In this document: piece after piece, positions 52,764 to 63,262 of the stretch
How positions within the stretch are numbered: the first letter of the stretch is position 1
Layout: each line of letters opens with the position of its first letter
Source of the DNA: Hydractinia symbiolongicarpus
Lineage: Eukaryota > Cnidaria > Hydrozoa > Anthoathecata > Hydractiniidae
Reading direction: 5' to 3'
Length of the DNA stretch: 64,000 bases
NCBI RefSeq assembly: GCF_029227915.1
Contig: NC_079886.1
Coordinates: 12,857,501 to 12,921,500, forward strand
Notes under the pieces: generated by a model
Seen by the model: the letters and a program-made list of their open reading frames with translations, nothing else
What the model was told of the DNA's origin: nothing
The model's database searches: none
Position numbers and translations under genes: made by a program

Positions 52764-54209
52764 ATAAAGGCCTGACTCGTAAATCACGTGGTTTCGTCTG
52801 CCTGCGCAGGTTACCATTGAACTATTCTTTCCAGTTTCAATGCGCTACAACGTCCCAAGTCGTTTTTATTACCGCCGTTGCCTTACAACACTCTTAACTA
52901 CGTGCACAGTCCTATAAAGGCTGTAATATGGCCTTTTGCAGTCTAATAAAGACCTGACTCGTAAATCACGTGGTTTCATCTGCCTGCGCAGGTGACCATT
53001 GAACTATTCCTTCCAGTTTCAATGCGCTACAACGTCCCAAGTCGTTTTTATTACCGCCGTTGCCTTACAACACTCTTAACTACGTGCACAGTCCTATAAT
53101 GGCTGTAATATGGCCTTTTGCAGTCTAATAAAAGCCTCGCACGTAAATGACGCGGTTTCACCTGTCTACGCAGGATACCATTGGACTATTCCTTCCAGTC
53201 TCAATGCGCTACAACGTCCCAAGTCATTTTCATTAGCGCCGTTGCCTTACAACACTCTTAACTACGTGCACAGTCCTATAAAGGCTGTAATATGGCCTTT
53301 TGCAGTCTAATAAACACGTCCCACGTAAATCACGTGGCTTCACCTGTCTGCGCAGGTTACCATTGCACTATTCCTTCCAGTCTCTATGCGCATCAACGTC
53401 CCAAGTCGTTTTCATTAGTGCCGTTGCCTTAGAACACTCTTAACTACGTGCACAGTCGAATAAAAGGTGTAATATAGCCTTTTGCAGTCTAATAAAGGCC
53501 TCACACGTAAATCACGTGGTTTCACCTGTCTGCGCAGGTTACCATTGGCCTAGTCCTTCAAGTCTCAATGCGCTACACTGTCCCAAGTCGTTTTCATCGG
53601 CGCCGTTGCCTTAGAACACTCTTAACTACGTGCACAGTCTTATAAAGGGTGTAATATGACCTTTTGCAGTCTAATAAAAGCCTCGCACGTAAATGACGCG
53701 GTTTCACCTGTCTGCGCAGGATACTATTGGACTATTCTTTCCAATGTCAATGCGCTACAACGTCCCAAGTCGTTTTCATTAGCGCCGTGGCCTTAGAACA
53801 CTCTTAACTATGTGCACAGTCCTATAAAGACCGTAATATACCCTTTTACAGTCCAATAAAGGCCGCGCACGTAAATCACGCGGTTTCAGCTGCCCGCGCA
53901 GGTTACCATTAGACTAGTCCTTCCAGTCTCAATGCACTACAACGTTCCAAGTGGTTTTCCTTAGCGCTGTTGCCTTAAAACACTCTTAACTACGTGCACA
54001 GTCTTATAAAGGCTGTAATATGGCCTTTTGCAGTCTAATAAAAGCCTCGCACGTAAATGACGCGGTTTCACCTGTCTGCGCAGGATACCATTGGACTATT
54101 CCTTCCAGTGTCAATGCGCTACAACGTCCCAAGTCGTTTTCATTAGCGCCGTTGCCTTACAACACTCTTAACAACGTGCACAGTCCTATAAAGACCGTAA
54201 TATACCCTT

Positions 54210-54242
54210 GTAATATAAAAGGTGTAATATAAAAGGTGTAAT
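54210..54242 (+). repeat. 14 bp minisatellite, two full units plus a partial
   Basis: ATAAAAGGTGTAAT occupies 54,215-54,228 and 54,229-54,242, preceded by a partial GTAAT at 54,210-54,214. The unit derives from the monomer's own AATAAAAGGTGTAATATA segment, where ATA recurs 14 bp apart and could seed slippage. The downstream monomer starts ATGCAGTC, missing 8 bp. Confidence 0.95.
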
Positions 54243-54780
54243 ATGCAGTCTAATAAAGGCCTCACACGTAAATCACGTAGTTTCACCTGTCTGCGCAGGT
54301 TACGATTGCACTAGTCCTTCCAGTCTCAATGCGCTACAACGTCCCAAGTCATTTTCATTACCGCCGTTGCCTTACAACACTCTTAACTACGTGCACAGTC
54401 CTATAAAGGCTGTAATATGGCCTTTTGCAGTCTAATAAAGGCCTGACTCGTAAATCACGTGGTTCCATCTGCCTGCGCAGGTTACCATTGAACTATTCCT
54501 TCCAGTTTCAATGCGCTACAACGTCCCAAGTCGTTTTTGTTACCGCCGTTTCCTTACAACACTCTTAACTACGTGAACAGTCCTATAAAGGCTGTAATAT
54601 GGCCTTTTGCAGTCAAATAAAAGCCTCACACGTAAATCACGTGGTTCCATCTGCCTGCGCAGGTTACCATTGAACTATTCCTTCCAGTTTCAATGCGCTA
54701 CAACGTCCCAAGTCGTTTTTATTACCGCTGTTGCCTTACAACACCCTTAACTACGTGCACAGTCCTATAAAGGCTGTAAT

Positions 54781-54932
54781 ATGGCCTTTTGCAGACTTTT
54801 ACCTGCCTGCACAGGTTACAATTGGACTAGTCCTTCTAGTCTCAATGCACTACAACCTTCCAAGTGGTTTTCCTTAGCGCTGTTGCCTTAGACCTCTCTT
54901 AACTACGTGCACAGTCCAATAAAAGGTGTAAT
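54781..54932 (+). repeat. 152 bp monomer lacking the CACGTAAATCACGTG segment
   Basis: After GCAGAC the sequence goes straight to TTTTACCTGCCTGC. About 30 bp between the GCAG segment and ACCTGCC are missing, including the first dyad and the ATCACGTG octamer. The next monomer also differs (ATGCAGCC start, AATCAGGTGG). It keeps the second dyad. Confidence 0.93.
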
Positions 54933-55296
54933 GCAGCCTTTTGCAGCCTAATAAAGGCTTCACACGTAAATCAGGTGGTTTCACCTGTCTGCGCAGGTTA
55001 CAATTGGACTATTCCTTCCAGTCTCAATGCGCTACAACGTCCCAAGTCATTTTCATTAGCGCCGTTGCCTTACAACACTCTTAACTACGTGCACAGTCCT
55101 ATAAAGGCTGTAATATGGCCTTTTGCAATCTAATAAAAGCCTCACACGTAAATCACGTGGTTCCATCTGCCTGCGCAGGTTACCATTGGCCTAGTCCTTC
55201 AAGTCTCAATGCGCTACACTGTCCCAAGTCGTTTTCATCGGCGCCGTTGCCTTAGAACACTCTTAACTACGTGCACAGTCCTATAAAGGCTGTAAT

Positions 55297-55690
55297 ATGG
55301 CCTTTTGCAATCTAGTAAAAGCCTCACACGTAAATCACGTGGTTCCATCTGCCTGCGCAGGTTACCATTGCACTATTCCTTCCAGTCTCAATGCGCTACA
55401 ACGTCCCAAGTCTTCTTCATTAGAGCCGTTGCCTTACAACACTCTTAACTACGTGCACAGTCCTATAAAGGCTGTAAAATTGCCTTTTGCAGTCTTATAA
55501 AGGCGTCACACGTAAATCACGTGGCTTCACCTGTCTGCCCAGATTAACATTCGACTGTTCCTTCCAGTCTCGATGAACTTCAATGTTCCAAGTGGTTTGC
55601 CTTAGCGCCGTGGCCTTAGAACACTCTTAACTATGTGCACAGTCCTATAAAGACCGTAATATACCCTTTTGCAGTGCAATAAAGGCGGCA
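55297..55690 (+). repeat. Monomers repeated 6,462 bp downstream (61,759-62,152)
   Basis: CTGTCTGCCCAGATTAACATT starts at 55,531 and 61,993, 6,462 bp apart, which equals 33x182+3x152. Only small differences are seen, such as GGCGGCACACG versus GGCCGCACACG. After 55,690 this copy continues as a chimera: a CAGCTGCCTGCGC half joined to the CCATTGAACTATTCC class near 55,700-55,740. Confidence 0.82.
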
Positions 55691-56024
55691 CACGTAAATC
55701 ACGCGGTTTCAGCTGCCTGCGCAGGTTACCATTGAACTATTCCTTCCAGTTTCAATGCGCTACAACGTCCCAAGTCGTTTTTGTTACCGCCGTTTCCTTA
55801 CAACACTCTTAACTACGTGAACAGTCCTATAAAGGCTGTAATATGGCCTTTTGCAGTCAAATAAAAGCCTCACACGTAAATCACGTGGTTCCATCTGCCT
55901 GCGCAGGTTACCATTGAACTATTCCTTCCAGTTTCAATGCGCTACAACGTCCCAAGTCGTTTTTATTACCGCTGTTGCCTTACAACACTCTTAACTACGT
56001 GCACAGTCCTATAAAGGCTGTAAT

Positions 56025-56176
56025 ATGGCCTTTTGCAGACTTTTACCTGCCTGCACAGGTTACAATTGCACTAGTCCTTCTAGTCTCAATGCACTACAAC
56101 CTTCCAAGTGGTTTTCCTTAGCGCTGTTGCCTTAGACCTCTCTTAACTACGTGCACAGTCCAATAAAAGGTGTAAT
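56025..56176 (+). repeat. 152 bp deleted monomer, second copy
   Basis: This has the same deletion endpoints as the copy 1,244 bp upstream. It differs by ATTGCACTAG in place of ATTGGACTAG. It lies inside a repeated cassette whose left marker, TTGTTACCGCCGTTTCC, occurs 1,244 bp apart (54,537 and 55,781). Confidence 0.93.
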
Positions 56177-57929
56177 GCAGCCTTTTGCAGCCTAATAAAG
56201 GCTTCACACGTAAATCAGGTGGTTTTACCTGTCTGCGCAGGTTACAATTGGACTATTCCTTCCAGTCTCAATGCGCTACAACGTCCCAAGTCATTTTCAT
56301 TAGCGCCGTTGCCTTACAACACTCTTAACTACGTGCACAGTCCTATAAAGGCTGTAATATGGCCTTTTGCAATCTAATAAAAGCCTCACACGTAAATCAC
56401 GTGGTTCCATCTGCCTGCGCAGGTTACCATTGCACTATTCCTTCCAGTCTCAATGCGCTACAACGTCCCAAGTCTTCTTCATTAGAGCCGTTGCTTTACA
56501 ACACTATTAATTACGTGCACAGTCCTATAAAGGCTGTAATATTGCCTTTTGCAGTCTAATAAAGGCGTCCCACGTAAATCACGTGGCTTCACCTGTCTGC
56601 GCAGGTTACCATTGCACTATTCCTTCCAGTCTCAATGCGCATCAACGTCCCAAGTCGTTTTCATTAGTGCCGTTGCCTTAGAACACTCTTAACTACGTGC
56701 ACAGTCGAATAAAAGGTGTAATATAGCCTTTTGCAGTCTAATAAAGGCCTCACACGTAAATCACGTGGTTTCACCTGCCTGCGCAGGTTACCATTGCACT
56801 ATTCCTTCAAGTCTCAATGCGCTACACTGTCCCAAGTCGTTTTCATCGGCGCCGTTGCCTTAGAACACTCTTAACTACGTGCACAGTCCTATAAAGGCTG
56901 TAATATGGCCTTTTGCAGTCTAATAAAGGCCTGACTCGTAAATCACGTGCTTCCATCTGCTTGTGCATGTTACCATTAGCCTAGTCCTTCCAGTCTCAAT
57001 GCGCTACAACGTCCCAAGTCATTTTCATTAGCGCCGTTGCCTTACAACACTCTTAACTACGTGCACAGTCCTATAAAGGCTGTAATATGGCCTTTTGCAA
57101 TCTAATAAAAGCCTCACACGTAAATCACATGGTTCCATCTGCCTGCGCAGGTTACCATTGCACTATTCCTTCCAGTCTCAATGCGCTACAACGTCCCAAG
57201 TCTTCTTCATTAGAGCCGTTGCTTTACAACACTATTAACTACGTGCACAGTCCTATAAAGGCTGTAATATTGCCTTTTGCAGTCTAATAGAGGCGTCCCA
57301 CGTAAATCACGTGGCTTCACCTGTCTGCGCAGGTTACCATTGCACTATTCCTTCCAGTCTCAATGCGCATCAACGTCCCAAGTCGTTTTCATTAGTGCCG
57401 TTGCCTTAGAACACTCTTAACTACGTGCACAGTCGAATAAAAGGTGCAATATGGCCTTTTGCAGTCTAATAAAAGCCTCGCACGTAAATGACGCGGTTTC
57501 ACCTGTCTGCGCAGAATACTATTGGACTATTCTTTCCAATGTCAATGCGCTACAACGTCCCAAGTCGTTTTCATTAGCGCCGTGGCCTTAGAACACTCTT
57601 AACTATGTGCACAGTCCTATAAAGACCGTAATATACCCTTTTACAGTCCAATAAAGACCGCGCACGTAAATCACGCGGTTTCAGCTGCCCGCGCAGGTTA
57701 CCATTAGACTAGTCCTTCCAGTCTCAACGCACTACAACGTTCCAAGTGGTTTTCCTTAGCGCTGTTGCCTTAAAACACTCTTAACTACGTGCACAGTCTT
57801 ATAAAGGCTGTAATATGGCCTTTTGCAGTCTAATAAAAGCCTCGCACGTAAATGACGCGGTTTCACCTGTCTGCGCAGGATACCATTGGACTATTCCTTC
57901 CAGTGTCAATGCGCTACAACGTCCCAAGT

Positions 57930-59719
57930 CGTTTTCATTAGCGCCGTTGCCTTACAACACTCTTAACTACGTGCACAGTCCTATAAAGGCTGTAATATGG
58001 CCTTTTGCAGTCTAATAAAGGCCTGACTCGTAAATCACGTGGTTCCATCTGCCTGCGCAGGTTACCATTGAACTATTCCTTCCAGTTTCAATGCGCTACA
58101 ACGTCCCAAGTCGTTTTTGTTACCGCCGTTTCCTTACAACACTCTTAACTACGTGAACAGTCCTATAAAGGCTGTAATATGGCCTTTTGCAGTCAAATAA
58201 AAGCCTCACACGTAAATCACGTGGTTCCATCTGCCTGCGCAGGTTACCATTGAACTATTCCTTCCAGTTTCAATGCGCTACAACGTCCCAAGTCGTTTTT
58301 ATTACCGCTGTTGCCTTACAACACTCTTAACTACGTGCACAGTCCTATAAAGGCTGTAATATGGCCTTTTGCAGACTTTTACCTGCCTGCACAGGTTACA
58401 ATTGGACTAGTCCTTCTAGTCTCAATGCACTACAACCTTCCAAGTGGTTTTCCTTAGCGCTGTTGCCTTAGACCTCTCTTAACTACGTGCACAGTCCAAT
58501 AAAAGGTGTAATGCAGCCTTTTGCAGCCTAATAAAGGCTTCACACGTAAATCAGGTGGTTTCACCTGTCTGCGCAGGTTACAATTGGACTATTCCTTCCA
58601 GTCTCAATGCGCTACAACGTCCCAAGTCATTTTCATTAGCGCCGTTGCCTTACAACACTCTTAACTACGTGCACAGTCCTATAAAGGCTGTAATATGGCC
58701 TTTTGCAATCTAATAAAAGCCTCACACGTAAATCACGTGGTTCCATCTGCCTGCGCAGGTTACCATTGCACTATTCCTTCCAGTCTCAATGCGCTACAAC
58801 GTCCCAAGTCTTTTTCATTAGAGCCGTTGCTTTACAACACTATTAATTACGTGCACAGTCCTATAAAGGCTGTAATATTGCCTTTTGCAGTCTAATAAAG
58901 GCGTCCCACGTAAATCACGTGGCTTCACCTGTCTGCGCAGATTACCATTGCACTATTCCTTCCAGTCTCAATGCGCATCAACGTCCCAAGTCGTTTTCAT
59001 TAGTGCCGTTGCCTTAGAACACTCTTAACTACGTGCACAGTCCTATAAAGGCTGTAATATGGCCTTTTGCAGTCTAATAAAGGCCTGACTCGTAAATCAC
59101 GTGCTTCCATCTGCTTGCGCATGTTACCATTGGCCTAGTCCTTCCAGTCTCAATGCGCTACAACGTCCCAAGTCTTCTTCATTAGAGCCGTTGCTTTACA
59201 ACACTATTAACTACGTGCACAGTCCTATAAAGGCTGTAATATTGCCTTTTGCAGTCTATTAGAGGCGTCCCACGTAAATCACGTGGCTTCACCTGTCTGC
59301 GCAGGTTACCATTGCACTATTCCTTCCAGTCTCAATGCGCATCAACGTCCCAAGTCGTTTTCATTAGTGCCGTTGCCTTAGAACACTCTTAACTACGTGC
59401 ACAGTCGAATAAAAGGTGTAATATAGCCTTTTGCAGTCTAATAAAGGCCTCACATGTAAATCACGTGGTTTCACCTGTCTGCGCAGGTTACCATTGGCCT
59501 AGTCCTTCAAGTCTCAATGCGCTACACTGTCCCAAGTCGTTTTCATCGGCGCCGTTGCCTTAGAACACTCTTAACTACGTGCACAGTCCTATAAAGGCTG
59601 TAATATGGCGTTTTGCAGTCTAATAAAAGCCTCACACGTAAATCACGTGGTTCCATCTGCCTGCGCAGGTTACCATTGAACTATTCCTTCCAGTTACAAT
59701 GCGCTACAACGTCCCAAGT
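57930..59719 (+). repeat. Ten-monomer unit, copy 1 of a 1,790 bp tandem duplication
   Basis: The cassette marker, the 152 bp monomer and the flanking monomers recur at +1,790 from about 57,930 to about 59,173. From there the match continues at +1,972 (AGTCTTC 59,171 and 61,143; GGCGTTTTGC near 59,608 and 61,580). The 182 bp shift means one monomer (60,964-61,142) was gained in copy 2 or lost in copy 1. Confidence 0.85.
58361..58512 (+). repeat. 152 bp deleted monomer, third copy
   Basis: The deletion endpoints are identical, 2,336 bp from the second copy (12x182+152). The flanking cassette marker is at 58,117. Confidence 0.93.
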
Positions 59720-61691
59720 CGTTTTCATTAGCGCCGTTGCCTTACAACACTCTTAACTACGTGCACAGTCCTATAAAGTCTGTAATATGGCCTTTTGCAG
59801 TCTAATAAAGGCCTGACTCGTAAATCACGTGGTTCCATCTGCCTGCGCAGGTTACCATTGAACTATTCCTTCCAGTTTCAATGCGCTACAACGTCCCAAG
59901 TCGTTTTTGTTACCGCCGTTTCCTTACAACACTCTTAACTACGTGAACAGTCCTATAAAGGCTGTAATATGGCCTTTTGCAGTCAAATAAAAGCCTCACA
60001 CGTAAATCACGTGGTTCCATCTGCCTGCGCAGGTTACCATTGAACTATTCCTTCCAGTTTCAATGCGCTACAACGTCCCAAGTCGTTTTTATTACCGCTG
60101 TTGCCTTACAACACTCTTAACTACGTGCACAGTCCTATAAAGGCTGTAATATGGCCTTTTGCAGACTTTTACCTGCCTGCACAGGTTACAATTGGACTAG
60201 TCCTTCTAGTCTCAATGCACTACAACCTTCCAAGTGGTTTTCCTTAGCGCTGTTGCCTTAGACCTCTCTTAACTACGTGCACAGTCCAATAAAAGGTGTA
60301 ATGCAGCCTTTTGCAGCCTAATAAAGGCTTCACACGTAAATCAGGTGGTTTCACCTGTCTGCGCAGGTTACAATTGGACTATTCCTTCCAGTCTCAATGC
60401 GCTACAACGTCCCAAGTCATTTTCATTAGCGCCGTTGCCTTACAACACTCTTAACTACGTGCACAGTCCTATAAAGGCTGTAATATGGCCTTTTGCAATC
60501 TAATAAAAGCCTCACACGTAAATCACGTGGTTCCATCTGCCTGCGCAGGTTACCATTGCACTATTCCTTCCAGTCTCAATGCGCTACAACGTCCCAAGTC
60601 TTTTTCATTAGAGCCGTTGCTTTACAACACTATTAATTACGTGCACAGTCCTATAAAGGCTGTAATATTGCCTTTTGCAGTCTAATAAAGGCGTCCCACG
60701 TAAATCACGTGGCTTCACCTGTCTGCGCAGGTTACCATTGCACTATTCCTTCCAGTCTCAATGCGCATCAACGTCCCAAGTCGTTTTCATTAGTGCCGTT
60801 GCCTTAGAACACTCTTAACTACGTGCACAGTCCTATAAAGGCTGTAATATGGCCTTTTGCAGTCTAATAAAGGCCTGACTCGTAAATCACGTGCTTCCAT
60901 CTGCTTGCGCATGTTACCATTGGCCTAGTCCTTCCAGTCTCAATGCGCTACAACGTCCCAAGTCATTTTCATTAGCGCCGTTGCCTTACAACACTCTTAA
61001 CTACGTGCACAGTCCTATAAAGGCTGTAATATGGCCTTTTGCAATCTAATAAAAGCCTCACACGTAAATCACGTGGTTCCATCTGCCTGCGCAGGTTACT
61101 ATTGCACTATTCCTTCCAGTCTCAATGCGCTACAACGTCCCAAGTCTTCTTCATTAGAGCCGTTGCTTTACAACACTATTAACTACGTGCACAGTCCTAT
61201 AAAGGCTGTAATATTGCCTTTTGCAGTCTATTAGAGGCGTCCCACGTAAATCACGTGGCTTCACCTGTCTGCGCAGGTTACCATTGCACTATTCCTTCCA
61301 GTCTCAATGCGCATCAACGTCCCAAGTCGTTTTCATTAGTGCCGTTGCCTTAGAACACTCTTAACTACGTGCACAGTCGAATAAAAGGTGTAATATAGCC
61401 TTTTGCAGTCTAATAAAGGCCTCACATGTAAATCACGTGGTTTCACCTGTCTGCGCAGGTTACCATTGGCCTAGTCCTTCAAGTCTCAATGCGCTACACT
61501 GTCCCAAGTCGTTTTCATCGGCGCCGTTGCCTTAGAACACTCTTAACTACGTGCACAGTCCTATAAAGGCTGTAATATGGCGTTTTGCAGTCTAATAAAA
61601 GCCTCACACGTAAATCACGTGGTTCCATCTGCCTGCGCAGGTTACCATTGAACTATTCCTTCCAGTTACAATGCGCTACAACGTCCCAAGT
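59720..61691 (+). repeat. Eleven-monomer unit, copy 2 (1,972 bp)
   Basis: This is the tandem partner of the preceding unit with one extra 182 bp monomer. Rare variants GCAGTCTATTAGAGG and GGCCTCACATGTAAATC are shared by both copies, showing close relationship. Confidence 0.85.
60151..60302 (+). repeat. 152 bp deleted monomer, fourth copy
   Basis: The deletion endpoints are identical, 1,790 bp from the third copy (9x182+152). The flanking cassette marker is at 59,907. Confidence 0.93.
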
Positions 61692-62472
61692 CGTTTTTAT
61701 TACCGCCGTTGCCTTACAACACTCTTAACTACGTGCACAGTCCTATAAAGGCTGTAATATGGCCTTTTGCAATCTAGTAAAAGCCTCACACGTAAATCAC
61801 GTGGTTCCATCTGCCTGCGCAGGTTACCATTGCACTATTCCTTCCAGTCTCAATGCGCTACAACTTCCCAAGTCTTCTTCATTAGAGCCGTTGCCTTACA
61901 ACACTCTTAACTACGTGCACAGTCCTATAAAGGCTGTAAAATTGCCTTTTGCAGTCTTATAAAGGCGTCACACGTAAATCACGTGGCTTCACCTGTCTGC
62001 CCAGATTAACATTCGACTGTTCCTTCCAGTCTCGATGAACTTCAATGTTCCAAGTGGTTTGCCTTAGCGCCGTGGCCTTAGAACACTCTTAACTATGTGC
62101 ACAGTCCTATAAAGACCGTAATATACCCTTTTGCAGTGCAATAAAGGCCGCACACGTAAATCACGCGGTTTCAACTGCCTGCGCAGGTTACCAATGGACT
62201 AGTCCTTCAAATTTCAATGCACTACAACGTTCCAAGTGGTTTTCCTTAGCGCTGTTGCCTTAGAACTCTCTTAACTACGTGCACAGTCCAATAAAAGGTG
62301 TAATATAGCCTTTTGCAGTCTAATAAACGCCTCACACGCAAATCACGTGGTTTCACCTGTCTGCGCAGGTTACAATTGCACTAGTCCTTCCAGTCTCAAT
62401 GCGCTACAACGTCCCAAGTCATTTTCATTAGCGCCGTTGCCTTACAACACTCTTAACTACGTGCACAGTCCA

Positions 62473-62514
62473 ATAAAAGGTGTAATATAAAAGGTGTAAT
62501 ATAAAAGGTGTAAT
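62473..62514 (+). repeat. 14 bp minisatellite, three perfect units
   Basis: ATAAAAGGTGTAAT is repeated at 62,473-62,486, 62,487-62,500 and 62,501-62,514, then ATGCTGTC follows in place of ATGGCCTTTTGCAGTC. The net effect is +20 bp (two extra units minus 8 bp). Confidence 0.97.
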
Positions 62515-63220
62515 ATGCTGTCTAATAAAAGCCTCACACGTAAATCACGTGGTTCCATCTGCCTGCGCAGGTTACCATTGAACTATTCCTTCCAGTTACA
62601 ATGCGCTACAACGTCCCAAGTCGTTTTTATTACCGCCGTTGCCTTACAACACTCTTAACTACGTGCACAGTCCTATAAAGGCTGTAATATGGCCTTTTGC
62701 AATCTAGTAAAAGCCTCACACGTAAATCACGTGGTTCCATCTGCCTGCGCAGGTTACCATTGCACTATTCCTTCCAGTCTCAATGCGCTACAACGTCCCA
62801 AGTCTTCTTCATTAGAGCCGTTGCCTTACAACACTCTTAACTACGTGCACAGTCCTATAAAAGCTGTAATATGGCCTTTTGCAGTCTAATAAAAGCCTCA
62901 CACGTAAATCACGTGGTTCCATCTGCCTGCGCAGGTTACCATTGAACTATTCCTTCCAGTTTCAATGCGCTACAACGTCCCAAGTCATTTTCATTAGCGC
63001 CGTTGCCTTACAACACTCTTAACTACGTGCACAGTCCTATAAAGGCTGTAATAAGGCCTTTTGCAGTCTAATAAAGGCCTGACTCGTAAATCACGTGGTT
63101 CCATCTGCCTGCGCAGATTACCATTGAACTATTCCTTCCAGTCTCAATGCGCTACAACGTCCCAAGTCATTTTCATTAGCGCCGTTGCCTTACAACACTC
63201 TTAACTACGTGCACAGTCCA

Positions 63221-63262
63221 ATAAAAGGTGTAATATAAAAGGTGTAATATAAAAGGTGTAAT
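63221..63262 (+). repeat. 14 bp minisatellite, three perfect units, second locus
   Basis: The units lie at 63,221-63,234, 63,235-63,248 and 63,249-63,262, followed by the same ATGCTGTC junction. The distance to the previous tract is 748 bp, exactly four 182 bp monomers plus the 20 bp gain, so the tract was copied with its monomer. Confidence 0.97.

Noticed and set aside
60-62889. About 80 plus-strand open frames of roughly 60-95 codons, most beginning MAFC
   Set aside because: They arise because one frame of the 182 bp monomer has no stop. As 182 is not a multiple of three, the frame shifts in the next monomer and meets TAA about 19 bp in, giving 201 bp frames that overlap. Only a minority of monomers keep the frame; 1 bp and 3 bp indels and stop changes break it freely. 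Neighbouring frames show no sign of selection for protein, so I call none a gene.
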